DNA of 64,000 bases from Marinobacter maritimus (GCF_007671675.1 NZ_VCGW01000006.1:115941-179940); one strand, 5' to 3'; positions 7,274-16,783 are shown, counted from the first letter of the stretch. Notes: generated from the sequence alone by a model not told the origin. A program made the numbers and translations.

Positions 7274-10177
7274 CTATCCCGTCATGATTTTCTGCCAGAC
7301 AGAGCGGATATAACGTCGCTCGCCCAAAAATGCATCACCGGCCACTTGGCTGTTAAGGTTCTGCAGCGCTCTGCGATGAATATTCGAGCGCAATGCAATG
7401 TAGGCTTCCCGCAGCTTCTCTGCATCTTCCACCGGCAGCACACCAGCCCTGCCCAGCTCTTCCATTTGCCGGATATTATCAGACCACTGGGTCAGTTCCG
7501 GGTGGTCCTCACTCCATGCAAGCATGAGGTATTGCACCATAAACTCGATATCCACAATGCCGCCTGCATCGTGTTTGATGTGGAAGATTTCCTCGCGCCT
7601 GCTTTCGGGCGTGCCCAGACTGGCTCGCATTTTCTCACGCATATCTACCACTTCCTGGCGCAGTTTGTCTTTCTCACGACTCTGGCAAAGTATGTCGTGC
7701 CGCACAGCTTCAAAAGCGGCGAGTGTTTCGCGGCATCCTGCAACGCCCCGAGCCCGCGCCAATGCCTGATGTTCCCAGGTCCATGCATCATGGCGCTGGT
7801 ATTTTTCAAAGGCATGCACCGTGCTTACGAGCAGCCCGGAATTGCCCGATGGCCGCAGCCGCATATCGACTTCATACAGCTGACCGGACGGCGTCTGGGC
7901 GTTGAGAATATGGACAATTCGCTGCCCTAAACGCGTATAGAAAACGGCGTTATCAATAGGCTTTTCTCCGTCGGTTGTCAGCCCTGGATCCGCTTTGTGA
8001 ACAAACACAAGATCGAGATCCGAGGTATAGCCGAGTTCAACCCCCCCAAGCTTTCCATAGCCGATAACCGCAAAATCCGTTTCGCTGGTGGCGCCGTCAG
8101 CGCGTCCCGGGTAACCATGGCGGGCAACCAGATTGGAGAAAGCCACATCCACCACATGATCAAGAACAACTTCAGCAATCCAGGTCAGGTAGTCGCTCAC
8201 CTTCATCAATGGCAAGGTGCCCTTCAGTTCAGAAGCGGCGACACGAAGCGAGTGGGCTTTTTTGAAGTGCCGCAGGGACTCCATCTGGTTTTCCAGATCG
8301 TCATAGGAAATGCGCAGCATTTGCTGACGCAGATCATCCTGCAGTTCGTCTCTTGCGGGCGGGCTGTATAAACTCTCTGCATTAAGCAGCTCGTCCAGCA
8401 ACAAAGGGGTTTCTGCAAGCTGCCGTGCGATCCACGGGCTTTCGCTGCACAGCTTGACCAACTGGGTGCGGGCACCTGGGTTCTCCAGAAGCAACACCAT
8501 ATAAGCCGTTCGACGTAAAATCGCTTCGACCAGCTGCAAAACACGGGACAAGGTTTCTGAGGGATTCTCTACCTCGGTCAGAGCTTCCAGCAACACCGGC
8601 ATGAACTGATTCAGGCGCTTACGCCCCTGGGTTTGCATGGTCTGAACCGTGCGGCTATCGCGCAGACTGGCGAGTACGCCCAAACTTCCAGCAGGGTCCT
8701 CGTACCCGTTCTTTTCCAGCCACTGGGTATCAGATACTTCGTCAACCTCGGCCAGCCAGAGCTCAAACCACCCCTCATCAAGAGCGGACTGCGCGCCCTC
8801 CTCTTCCTCTTCCGTGGCGATAATGTTGGCAAAGTGCGTGGCCACCTTCTCCCGATGCTGCGTCAGCACTTGCAGGCAGCTCTGCCAATCGTCAAACCCC
8901 ATAATCAGTGCAACCCGTGCCTGCGAAAGCTCGTCTTCAGGTAATAGCTGAGTCTGCTTGTCTTCCATGCCTTGCAGAGCGTGCTCAAGATTACGGAGGA
9001 AAACATAAGCCTCACGAAGCTCGTTAACAACCTGCGAAGGCAGCAACTCCAGCGCCTCAAGCTCTTTCAGTATGATCAGCAGTTCGCGCTGCTGCAGTTC
9101 TCTGTCGCGGCCACCACGAATGAGCTGAAACGCCTGAACAACAAACTCGATTTCCCGGATTCCGCCGCTGCCAAGTTTGATATTGTTTTCCAGCCCCTGC
9201 CTGCGAACTTCACGGCTTATCATCGCCTTCATAGTGCGCAAAGACTCGAAAGCGCTGAAATCGATGTATCTGCGATACACGAACGGCCGCAGACTTTCCA
9301 TAAGTACCTGGCCGGCTTTCGGGTCGCCAGCTACTACCCGGGACTTCACCATGGCATAACGCTCCCAGTCCCTGCCCTGATCCTGATAGTAGGTTTCCAG
9401 CGCAGCGAAACTCAGCGCAAGGGCGCCACTCTGCCCATAAGGCCGCAGGCGCATATCCACACGGAACACAAAACCATCAGCGGTGATCTGATCAAGAGCC
9501 TGAATGAGGCGTTGTCCCAGCCGGGTGAAAAACTGCTGATTATCCAGAGACCGGCGACCACCACGGGTTTCGCCTTTTCCGGGAAAAGCGAATATGAGAT
9601 CAATATCCGAGGAGACATTCAGCTCGCAACCTCCCAGCTTTCCCATGCCGATCACGATCAGCGACTGCGGCGCTTCCGAACCGGATACCGGATCTTTACC
9701 CCAGGGCGTGCCGTACTGTTCGCAGGCTGATCCATACAGCCAGCTGAGAGCACCCTGAATACAGACCTCTGCGAACGCGCTGGTCGCAGCCATGGTTTCG
9801 GGCAGGTCGGCCCAGCGCATCAAGTCCCGCCATATAATGCGGAACTGCGCTTCGCGGCGGAAACGGCGCAAGGCTGAATGCAGACCGGGTTCATCCGCTA
9901 CATCCACAAGGTACTCACTCCAACGTGCCTGCAAATACTCCGGGGTGGTCGGTTCACTCAGCAACCGTGATTCAAGCAGGGTTCGCACTTGTTCAGGGTG
10001 CCGCTCAAGCGTCTGACGCAGAAACAGGCTTCGTGCCATAGCCTGGGCAATCACCTCTTCCGAAATGCTGGCATCTTCCGCCAGCCAGGCTGGCAATCCT
10101 TCCGGGAAAACCGACGCCCAGCCGGCGGCAACATCATCTGCCAACGGCAACGGAAGGCAACTCCAAGGCTCAGACAT
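7274..10177 (-). CDS. glnE: Bifunctional glutamine synthetase adenylyltransferase/deadenylase
   Basis: A 967-residue cytoplasmic enzyme that attaches AMP to, or removes it from, glutamine synthetase in response to PII and glutamine. Two nucleotidyltransferase domains are visible. The N-terminal deadenylylase has GMGKLGGCELNVSSDIDLIF at residues 177-196. The C-terminal adenylylase has GYGKLGGVELGYTSDLDLVF near residue 700. Each is followed by helical regions with GGIREIEFVVQ and GGIVDIEFMVQ. Length and order match the family. Its substrate GlnA is encoded in this same window, with the adenylylation-site tyrosine intact. It lies upstream of ilvE on the same strand. Confidence 0.97.
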   Translation of the reverse strand: MSEPWSCLPLPLADDVAAGWASVFPEGLPAWLAEDASISEEVIAQAMARSLFLRQTLERHPEQVRTLLESRLLSEPTTPEYLQARWSEYLVDVADEPGLHSALRRFRREAQFRIIWRDLMRWADLPETMAATSAFAEVCIQGALSWLYGSACEQYGTPWGKDPVSGSEAPQSLIVIGMGKLGGCELNVSSDIDLIFAFPGKGETRGGRRSLDNQQFFTRLGQRLIQALDQITADGFVFRVDMRLRPYGQSGALALSFAALETYYQDQGRDWERYAMVKSRVVAGDPKAGQVLMESLRPFVYRRYIDFSAFESLRTMKAMISREVRRQGLENNIKLGSGGIREIEFVVQAFQLIRGGRDRELQQRELLIILKELEALELLPSQVVNELREAYVFLRNLEHALQGMEDKQTQLLPEDELSQARVALIMGFDDWQSCLQVLTQHREKVATHFANIIATEEEEEGAQSALDEGWFELWLAEVDEVSDTQWLEKNGYEDPAGSLGVLASLRDSRTVQTMQTQGRKRLNQFMPVLLEALTEVENPSETLSRVLQLVEAILRRTAYMVLLLENPGARTQLVKLCSESPWIARQLAETPLLLDELLNAESLYSPPARDELQDDLRQQMLRISYDDLENQMESLRHFKKAHSLRVAASELKGTLPLMKVSDYLTWIAEVVLDHVVDVAFSNLVARHGYPGRADGATSETDFAVIGYGKLGGVELGYTSDLDLVFVHKADPGLTTDGEKPIDNAVFYTRLGQRIVHILNAQTPSGQLYEVDMRLRPSGNSGLLVSTVHAFEKYQRHDAWTWEHQALARARGVAGCRETLAAFEAVRHDILCQSREKDKLRQEVVDMREKMRASLGTPESRREEIFHIKHDAGGIVDIEFMVQYLMLAWSEDHPELTQWSDNIRQMEELGRAGVLPVEDAEKLREAYIALRSNIHRRALQNLNSQVAGDAFLGERRYIRSVWQKIMTG

Positions 10178-10255
10178 AATGCAAACCCCTGTCTCTCTGT
10201 TATATTTCCGTTACTGTATAACGAACTTACCCGATACTGAACAGGCCAATACCGG

Positions 10256-11425
10256 ATGCTGCGAAACCGCTTTCCCCTTAACGCCGAACATGAGAAGAGC
10301 CATATACCCATGGGCGGACTCATTCGGAAGCGGGTTAAGCGCCTGTTTATGATCCTGGTAGCGCTGCTGACCATTCAGGTACTGATTATCTGGGCGGCTG
10401 AAGACCTGACTCTGTTCGAGTCGGTGTGGCTGACAATGACCACCATCGCCACCGTAGGCTATGGCGACTACGCTCCCGTAACCTATACCGGCCGCATCAG
10501 CACCATCCTGTTCATGTTCGTCGGCGCGATCACTCTGCTAACGCTGATTGTCAGTGACTTTATCGAGTACCGGTTCTACCGCCGGGAACGCATTCTCACC
10601 GGACGCTGGATCTATAAAATGAATAATCACATTGTCATTATTAATACGCCAAAGCACGGCGGCATGACGTACTTCATGCGTTTTGCCACACAGATCCGCT
10701 CTATACAGGGCTATGAAACCATTCCTATCATGCTGCTTACCCGCGAGTTTCCAAGCGGCCTGCCAGCCGAACTGTCTGACCTGGGCATCGTACATTTCCA
10801 TGGCTCCGGCTTTGACCCAGACGCATTGAAAGCCGTGCATGCCGGGAGTGCAAAGCACATCGTAGTGTTGGCAGCGGACGAATCAGATCCTCACTCAGAC
10901 AGCCTGACGTTCGATATCTCCCATCGGCTCGGTGAGCTGAATCTTGGCCAGAAAACCACGGCGGAATGTGTCACGGATGCTAATCGTAGTCGTTTCAAAG
11001 AGCTGGGTGTGCGAGCTGTTATTCGCCCGGTTCGCACCTACCCTGAAATTATGGTGCGCTCTGTGGTTGCCCCGGGCTCGGAAAAAGTACTGGAAGACAT
11101 GTTCAATTACGAGCATGACCACCCACACCGCTACGACCTGGACCTGGACGACCTTACCTGGGCCGACATCGTCAGCGCACTGATCCGCCACGGTATTGGT
11201 ACAGCGCTAGCCTACATCGATAACGACGAGGAAGTTATCTGCCATCCGTCCGTGAACAAGGAAATTGAAGGCAAAGGGCTTATTGTGCTGGTCAGATCCA
11301 GCGAGACGCCCGATCTTGAGGTGGTTAAAGAAGCACTGGAGCGCTACCGGAAATTTATGGAGAAATGGAGAAATATGCAGGAAGACGCGTCTGTAACTGA
11401 CTCATCAGCTTCCACTTCAAACTGA
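10256..11425 (+). CDS. Two-TM potassium channel protein with a cytoplasmic RCK-like domain
   Basis: An inner-membrane channel of the simple 2-TM type. TM1 is the FMILVALLTIQVLIIW stretch. The pore helix and selectivity filter are TTIATVGYGD, with a textbook TVGYGD, and TM2 is ISTILFMFVGAITLLTLIV. The C-terminal part resembles a TrkA-N/RCK domain (HIVIINTPKHGG to the VLAADE strand and the later AVIRPVRTYPEIM). The glycine-rich dinucleotide loop GxGxxG is not present in usual form, so NAD binding is doubtful. ATG 10310 (MGGLIRKRV) is an alternative start that removes 18 residues. It is followed after 22 bp by mgtE, which suggests a shared cation-transport transcript. Confidence 0.88.
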   Translation: MLRNRFPLNAEHEKSHIPMGGLIRKRVKRLFMILVALLTIQVLIIWAAEDLTLFESVWLTMTTIATVGYGDYAPVTYTGRISTILFMFVGAITLLTLIVSDFIEYRFYRRERILTGRWIYKMNNHIVIINTPKHGGMTYFMRFATQIRSIQGYETIPIMLLTREFPSGLPAELSDLGIVHFHGSGFDPDALKAVHAGSAKHIVVLAADESDPHSDSLTFDISHRLGELNLGQKTTAECVTDANRSRFKELGVRAVIRPVRTYPEIMVRSVVAPGSEKVLEDMFNYEHDHPHRYDLDLDDLTWADIVSALIRHGIGTALAYIDNDEEVICHPSVNKEIEGKGLIVLVRSSETPDLEVVKEALERYRKFMEKWRNMQEDASVTDSSASTSN

Positions 11426-11447
11426 GCATTTTCCCCAGGCATCATTT

Positions 11448-12791
11448 ATGGAATCCATTATTTTCCAGCCCCTGGTGGATGCACTTGCATCGGGTCAGCC
11501 CCAGGCAGTTGCTGACGCAGCAATTCACTTCAACGCTGCAGACCTTGCCGAGTTTATCGAGCAAAACATAGAGAATGAAACAGCTGACTTGCTGTTTCAG
11601 AGTCTCCCTCTGGCTCTGCGCGCGAAGGTCCTGGGCTACACCAACCCGGACACTCAACTGCTATTGACGCGAGCTACACCTCTGGCGGAACTGGCGGTGC
11701 TTACCACGGAAATGCCGTCGGATGACCGGGTTGATTTTTTCAACCTGCTTGAAGACTCTCGCCAGAAACAACTCATCAGAAAGCTTGACCAGCAAGATCG
11801 AGAAGATCTTACAGCGCTTCTGGCCCACGCAGAAGGCACTGCCGGCGCACTGATGAGCACCGATTACGCGGTGTTTGAGTCGGGCATCACGGCAAGTGAA
11901 GCCATCGACATTCTGCGCAAAACAGCAGAAAACAAAGAGACCATCTATCAATCTTACGTAATCGACGAACATGGGGTACTGATCGGTGTCGTATCCCTGC
12001 GCCGCCTGATTATCGCCAAACCAGACGCCGTCATCGACTCTCTGCTTGCTACAGGCCTGGTATCTACCCATACCGACACATCTCAGGATGATGTCGCCAG
12101 ATTAATCACCAAGTACGACCTGCTGGCTCTGCCAGTAATGGATCACCATGATCGCCTCGTAGGTATTATCACTTATGATGATGCCATGGACGTTATCGAG
12201 GCAGAGGCAACGGAAGATATTCACAAGGGTGGGTCGGTCAGCAACCTCGACACCGGTATTACTACAGCCTCACCCTTCTCGCTATACCGCTCCCGCATCC
12301 AGTGGCTGGTGATTCTGGTGTTTGCGAACATCTTTACCGGAGCCGGCATAGCGCACTTTGAAGACATCATCGGCGCACATTTGGCCTTGCTGTTCTTTAT
12401 GCCTCTGTTGGTCGCCAGCGCCGGCAACGCAGGAGCGCAATCTGCCACGCTGGTGGTGCGCGGCATAGCAACGGGCGACGTGGTGAACCGCGACTGGGTT
12501 CGCCTGCTCAACAAAGAGCTGCTGGTGGCAACGGCGTTGGGTCTGACCATGGCCCTGACAGTATGGACTGTAGGCATGTTTCGCACGGAAATGGTTATTG
12601 CCACAATCGTAGCCATAACCATGATCGCAGTCGTCCTTGCCGGCGGGCTTATAGGCATCTTGCTACCACTGCTACTCAACCGGCTGGGCGTAGACCCGGC
12701 TGCCGCGAGCATTCCGCTTATAACAACGATTGCCGACGTGAGCGGCGTGATGATTTACTTCAGCATCGCTACAATGATTTTAGGCTCTTAG
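11448..12791 (+). CDS. mgtE: Magnesium transporter MgtE
   Basis: A full-length (447-residue) MgtE channel. Order of parts: an N-terminal superhelical domain of MgtE repeats (to about residue 125), two CBS domains (about 130-255, with ALMSTDYAVF and LPVMDHHDRLVGIITYDDAM), a connecting helix, and a C-terminal five-helix pore domain with the conserved FFMPLLVASAGNAGAQSATL stretch. The cytoplasmic domains sense intracellular Mg2+ and close the pore. No magnesium riboswitch can be placed in the 22-bp gap to the upstream channel gene. Its 3' end overlaps the convergent CYTH gene by 12 bp, and I see no terminator hairpin between them. Confidence 0.95.
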   Translation: MESIIFQPLVDALASGQPQAVADAAIHFNAADLAEFIEQNIENETADLLFQSLPLALRAKVLGYTNPDTQLLLTRATPLAELAVLTTEMPSDDRVDFFNLLEDSRQKQLIRKLDQQDREDLTALLAHAEGTAGALMSTDYAVFESGITASEAIDILRKTAENKETIYQSYVIDEHGVLIGVVSLRRLIIAKPDAVIDSLLATGLVSTHTDTSQDDVARLITKYDLLALPVMDHHDRLVGIITYDDAMDVIEAEATEDIHKGGSVSNLDTGITTASPFSLYRSRIQWLVILVFANIFTGAGIAHFEDIIGAHLALLFFMPLLVASAGNAGAQSATLVVRGIATGDVVNRDWVRLLNKELLVATALGLTMALTVWTVGMFRTEMVIATIVAITMIAVVLAGGLIGILLPLLLNRLGVDPAAASIPLITTIADVSGVMIYFSIATMILGS

Positions 12792-13679
12792 CGACTGCTT
12801 TACTCTGTTTATCAGTAAGCCAAGCTGACACTGACCAAGCTCTGACTTGCGGAGTAGGTGGCTGAGAGCTCCGCCCTTAGACAGATACTCTGCCAACTCG
12901 GAAAAGGGCTGCCCTAAACCGCAAGCTTCAGCCTGAGCCTGCAGCGACTGGATGTTTAAACCTTCAAGTGAAACATCTTTCTGCTCCAGCCATGCGTTGC
13001 TGAGCTGATGCAGAAGACGATCAACATCATCCTGCCCGCCTTTGTTGACGCCAGGCTTTTCGGCAGCGTCTGACTTTTCAGTGCGTATCCCTGCAAGATA
13101 GTAACCCTGCTCTGCCTTGCTGATCAGGTTCACGAAGACCGGACACTCAGAAGCCAAACGCTCCGCCCAGACCAGTAGTCGCTGCGGATTACCGGATTTC
13201 AGCTCAAACTCGACTTCACATAGGGGCTTCTGCTGCTGCCCTGCGATAATGACACCGATATCCAGCGCACACTCTATGATCGCGTCGCCATCATCAATCA
13301 TCACAATCTGCCGGTTAAAGTTAGTCTCGAACACGGGAGCAAGTTGTTCCAGATTAACGCTGTCACCAAGCGGTGTGGCCGCCAGAAGCCCGAGATTCAA
13401 GGCCGCAGTCGACAAAGGCCATTCCCACTCTTCACGCTGGTGCATGCCGTTCACGAAGCGTCCCCGGGTTTTTACCGTCTGAATAAAGGCATCGCCCTTC
13501 TGGCGCACGCGCAAAGCCGCCTTCTGCCGATGAAGATCTGCACCGGGGGTGTCGTAATAGGTATTGACCAGCAGCTTGCTCGACCCAGGCGTTGCGCCAT
13601 TCTGGGCACTCAGCCAAGCCAGAACGGTATCCATTTCGCTCTTGTTGAGAGTTAGCTTGATTTCCAGTTCTTCAGCCAT
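12780..13679 (-). CDS. CYTH-domain protein (inorganic triphosphatase-like)
   Basis: A 299-residue cytoplasmic protein opening with MAEELEIKLTL, the ExExK signature of the CYTH/triphosphate tunnel metalloenzyme superfamily. Further family features are YYDTPGADLHRQKAALRVRQKG, TVKTRG and CEVEFELKSG (about residues 43-185), which line the triphosphate tunnel. Homologues such as E. coli YgiF hydrolyse tripolyphosphate. The C-terminal 110 residues are Leu-rich and too short for a full CHAD domain. It converges on mgtE with a 12-bp overlap. The porin upstream has its own terminator, so this gene is probably transcribed separately. The exact substrate is not known from sequence. Confidence 0.85.
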   Translation of the reverse strand: MAEELEIKLTLNKSEMDTVLAWLSAQNGATPGSSKLLVNTYYDTPGADLHRQKAALRVRQKGDAFIQTVKTRGRFVNGMHQREEWEWPLSTAALNLGLLAATPLGDSVNLEQLAPVFETNFNRQIVMIDDGDAIIECALDIGVIIAGQQQKPLCEVEFELKSGNPQRLLVWAERLASECPVFVNLISKAEQGYYLAGIRTEKSDAAEKPGVNKGGQDDVDRLLHQLSNAWLEQKDVSLEGLNIQSLQAQAEACGLGQPFSELAEYLSKGGALSHLLRKSELGQCQLGLLINRVKQSLRA

Positions 13680-13707
13680 CAGTCCCCTCGCACTTTATGT
13701 GATACAA

Positions 13708-13744
13708 ACAAAAAAACCGGCGACCTCGCGGTCACCGGTTTTCT
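13708..13744 (-). terminator. Rho-independent terminator of the porin gene
   Basis: On the minus strand ACCGGTGACC pairs with GGTCGCCGGT around a GCGA tetraloop, followed by seven or eight T. It lies 30 bp after the porin stop and before the CYTH gene. Confidence 0.9.
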
Positions 13745-13775
13745 TCAAACTGCTTCGTTAATGGCGGCTGCCAAA

Positions 13776-14804
13776 TCAGAAGTAGTAAGTAGCGCCAACT
13801 GAAACAGTTGAAGCTTCGCTCTTATCAGCTACGCCGTAAACACCGTCATCACCGCCAGACAGGTTGCCTTCAACGTAGACATACATGTTGCTGGACAGAT
13901 TGTGCAGTGCTTGCAGGGCAATAGTGTCCCGCTTGTCGTCGCCGTTTACGCCATCAGCTTCCGCCAATTCATAAGACAGTGCGAACACGTTCTTGCCCAG
14001 GGTGTAAGTGCCCTGAACACCAACAATGTCGTATGCATCTTTACGGGTCTGGTACTCAAGAGAAGCGCCCAGGGCATCCATGTTGTATGCAACGCGAACG
14101 CCGTAGGTGTTTTCGTTGTTCTTCGGCGTTTCGACAGTGCCTGAAGAATACGATGTATCACCATCATTAGAGTCCATAGCAAAAGCCATGCTCAGCGCAT
14201 CGACGGAATAAATTGCCGCCAACTGGTACGGGTAGCTCTTGCCACCTGACTGGGTGTCGCCGTCGCCGTTAATCTGTACAGCTGCACCAAGCTTCAGTCC
14301 GCCGAAAGAAGGTGTCATGTATTGAACCAGGTCACCTTCACCCGTGGTGTAGCTGCCGCCAATGTTACGCGCTGCAACTTCATAGTAGTTTACGATCTGA
14401 TCGATCGTGGTTTCGTAAAGTGAGTCATCTGAACCGACCCAAACCTGACCGAAGCTATCGCCTTTGACACCGATGTAAGCTTCGTCAACCCTGATGCGGC
14501 CACGGCCTTTGGATTTGTCGTCTGCGTCAAGTCCGTCCAGCTCAATTTTCAGGAAGCCGGTGATGCCGGGTACGATTTCGTGATCGTGCTTTACACCGAT
14601 GGTGGAGCCGTTGTCGTTGTGCGCAATATCGCTGGTGCCACCATCAACGTTGTTGTAGGTGAGAGCGTACTGAATGTTACCGTACACAGATGGCATAGAG
14701 TCCATCTTGGCAGCCATTTCAGAGGCTGACAGCGCATCTTGGGCAGCGGCGGCGCCAGAGAAGGATATGGCAGCGATAGCAGATGCAATGAGTGTTTTTT
14801 TCAT
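13776..14804 (-). CDS. Outer-membrane porin (Gram-negative trimeric porin type)
   Basis: A 342-residue protein with a clear Sec signal peptide (MKKTLIASAIAAISFSGAAA, cleavage probably before AQD). The mature part is rich in Gly, Asp and alternating beta-strand patterns, and it ends in YYF, the C-terminal aromatic signature for BAM-dependent insertion. Segments such as GFLKIELDG and GQVWVGSDDSLYE match general porins of the 16-strand class. I chose ATG 14804 because the signal peptide starts there and AAGGACA lies 6-12 bases upstream; the frame is open to 14843. A candidate PhoB site lies about 110 bp upstream (14911-14928), so it may be induced by phosphate starvation. The many acidic residues argue against assuming anion selectivity from the promoter alone. 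Confidence 0.88.
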   Translation of the reverse strand: MKKTLIASAIAAISFSGAAAAQDALSASEMAAKMDSMPSVYGNIQYALTYNNVDGGTSDIAHNDNGSTIGVKHDHEIVPGITGFLKIELDGLDADDKSKGRGRIRVDEAYIGVKGDSFGQVWVGSDDSLYETTIDQIVNYYEVAARNIGGSYTTGEGDLVQYMTPSFGGLKLGAAVQINGDGDTQSGGKSYPYQLAAIYSVDALSMAFAMDSNDGDTSYSSGTVETPKNNENTYGVRVAYNMDALGASLEYQTRKDAYDIVGVQGTYTLGKNVFALSYELAEADGVNGDDKRDTIALQALHNLSSNMYVYVEGNLSGGDDGVYGVADKSEASTVSVGATYYF

Positions 14805-15179
14805 GTTGTATGTCCTTTTGCGAGTTTTATCAGGTAATAACAACGGGTTAATCCCGGTTTCTATAAGGCGCCCCAGAACAACTGGATGGCTCCGATCTTA
14901 TCGCCACCGCATGTCAGATTTATGACACGGCGGTAACTTTTCTTATTATTGAGACCTGAATCTAATCAGATCTATATAGTTCAGGCACTTACAGCGCTCT
15001 CTTAAAGCACTGGATGATGACACTGTTTTAATACAACAACGTCTGGTTTGCAAATAATTAATGCCTAATTTTTAGTTCTTTTGGCACTAGAGGCACAATC
15101 CCTTATTCCCGGACCCCCTTACATTCGTCCTGGAAACCGGAGCTTGCGCGCATTCTGCATGGTTAACGTCGCCTCTCGT
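14805..15179. other. Porin-dtd intergenic region without a gene
   Basis: This 375-bp stretch holds the porin leader, the candidate Pho box and, to its right, AT-rich DNA. I find no convincing reading frame, RNA gene or terminator. dtd ends at its right border without an evident hairpin. Confidence 0.6.
14911..14928 (-). promoter_or_regulatory. Candidate Pho box upstream of the porin
   Basis: On the minus strand the 18 bases read GTGTCATAAATCTGACAT. The PhoB consensus from memory is CTGTCAT-AAAT-CTGTCAT, so there are two mismatches and the correct 11-base period. A TAAGAT hexamer that could serve as -10 lies about 10 bases downstream, as in PhoB-activated promoters with no -35. The porin start is about 107 bases downstream. 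This is pattern recognition only. Confidence 0.55.
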
Positions 15180-15638
15180 TCAGCGTCTTCTTTCAGATGT
15201 TGAGAGCATAAAGGTTACCGGCCCGTCGTTGATCAGACTCACCTTCATATCGGCACCGAATCGCCCTTCCATAACTCTTTCTGCGCCCATTTCATTACGT
15301 GCGAGCTCCAGGAATTCGGCATAGAGTTTTTTGGCAATCTCCGGACGGCCTGCACGGGAAAAGCCGGGGCGAGTGCCGGAGGAGGTATCTGCAACAAGTG
15401 TAAACTGGGGAACAACAAGAAGAGCATGACCGGCATCAAGTAAACTCAGGTTCATACGGCCCGCTTCGTCGGAAAAAATTCGATAATTGAGAATTTTTCG
15501 GCACAGTTCCTTTGCCTCACCCTGCCCATCCCCCTGCTCCACGCCAAGCAACAACAGAATGCCTGAACCTATTCGTGAAACTTCACGTTCGTCAACTTCA
15601 ACGCTCGCTTCTGAAACTCGTTGGACAAGACCTTTCAT
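15180..15638 (-). CDS. dtd: D-aminoacyl-tRNA deacylase
   Basis: A 152-residue cytoplasmic proofreading enzyme that removes D-amino acids (and glycine from tRNA-Ala) mischarged on tRNA. It starts with MKGLVQRVSEASVEV. It has the catalytic-pocket block LVVPQFTLVADTSSGTRPGF near residue 74 and the NDGPVTF motif near 137, which contains the Gly-cisPro element that selects chirality. The length matches the family. It is the gene downstream of pip on the same strand, 96 bp apart, and the two may share a transcript; both deal with small amino-acid products. Confidence 0.95.
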   Translation of the reverse strand: MKGLVQRVSEASVEVDEREVSRIGSGILLLLGVEQGDGQGEAKELCRKILNYRIFSDEAGRMNLSLLDAGHALLVVPQFTLVADTSSGTRPGFSRAGRPEIAKKLYAEFLELARNEMGAERVMEGRFGADMKVSLINDGPVTFMLSTSERRR

Positions 15639-15734
15639 CCGGTATTTTGATCGCTCCGGCCAAATGAGAATTACAATCGGGTAAGAGTGTATCCATGCAA
15701 CCAGATTCCCGCAACCCTTTCCCGCTATAAGATT

Positions 15735-16697
15735 TCAACCCGCATTTTTCACCGTTTTAGCCACTACCTCATCGACACCACGCACAAGCGCATCAACAAT
15801 GGCAGGCTCGGAGGCCGAGTGCCCGGCATCACGGATAATTCGCAAATCTGCTTCCGGCCAAGCCTTACTGAGCGCCAAGGCATTATCCAGCGGACAAACC
15901 ATGTCGTAGCGTCCGTGCACAATGATGCCGGGGATATCCCGAAGCTTGTAGGCATCCCTGATAATCTGGTCATGCTCAAGAAACGAAGAGTTCATGAAGT
16001 AGTGACACTCGATGCGGGCCAATGCGATTGCAACATGGGGATGGCCAAAATGCTCAACAACCCGAGGGTTTGGATGCAAAGTCGCACACCGTCCTTCCCA
16101 GATTGACCAGGCTTTTGCCGCCTGAATCTGCTCCAGCTCGTTCGTACTGGTTAACCTGCGATAGTAGGCACTCACCATATCCCCACGCTCACTCTCAGGT
16201 ATCTGCTCCTCGAATTCCTGCCAATAGTCCGGGAACACACGACTTGCACCATCCTGATAAAACCACGCGATATCTCGCGGGCGACACAGAAAAATACCCC
16301 GAAGAACAAGGCCCAACACTCGCTCGGTGTGCGTTTGAGCGTAGACCAGACTAAGAGTCGACCCCCAACTCCCACCGAATAATAACCAACGATCAACACC
16401 CAGGAACATGCGTATGGCTTCCATATCCTGGACCAGCTTGTCGGTACTGTTACCCTCCAGTTCCGCCAAGGGTGTGGAGCGGCCAGCACCGCGCTGATCC
16501 ATCAGAATAATCCGGAAGCGCTCAGCATCAAAAAAACGGCGATGATAGTCTTCGCACCCTGCCCCGGGGCCACCATGAACGAAAAGCACAGGTATACCTT
16601 CAGGGTTTCCGCTCTCTTCAACATACAACTCATGAGGCGCATCAACCGCCAGCCGGTGTTTGGCATAGGGTTTGATGTCCGGGTACAAATTGAGCAT
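15735..16697 (-). CDS. pip: Proline iminopeptidase
   Basis: A 320-residue alpha/beta-hydrolase of peptidase family S33 that releases N-terminal proline from peptides in the cytoplasm. Visible are the oxyanion-hole motif HGGPGAGC near residue 40, MDQRGAGRSTP near 66, the nucleophile elbow GGSWGSTL near 108, and the late catalytic residues in HGRYDMVCP (Asp) and DAGHSASEP (His). Length and order match the family. It lies between typA, which has its own terminator, and dtd. Confidence 0.93.
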   Translation of the reverse strand: MLNLYPDIKPYAKHRLAVDAPHELYVEESGNPEGIPVLFVHGGPGAGCEDYHRRFFDAERFRIILMDQRGAGRSTPLAELEGNSTDKLVQDMEAIRMFLGVDRWLLFGGSWGSTLSLVYAQTHTERVLGLVLRGIFLCRPRDIAWFYQDGASRVFPDYWQEFEEQIPESERGDMVSAYYRRLTSTNELEQIQAAKAWSIWEGRCATLHPNPRVVEHFGHPHVAIALARIECHYFMNSSFLEHDQIIRDAYKLRDIPGIIVHGRYDMVCPLDNALALSKAWPEADLRIIRDAGHSASEPAIVDALVRGVDEVVAKTVKNAG

Positions 16698-16783
16698 GGG
16701 CCAGTCCGCCGATCAGGTAAGTTTCGATAGCATTGTAGCGGAGTTGAATGACTGGCGGGCGAGCTTTACGAAATGTGTAAACA

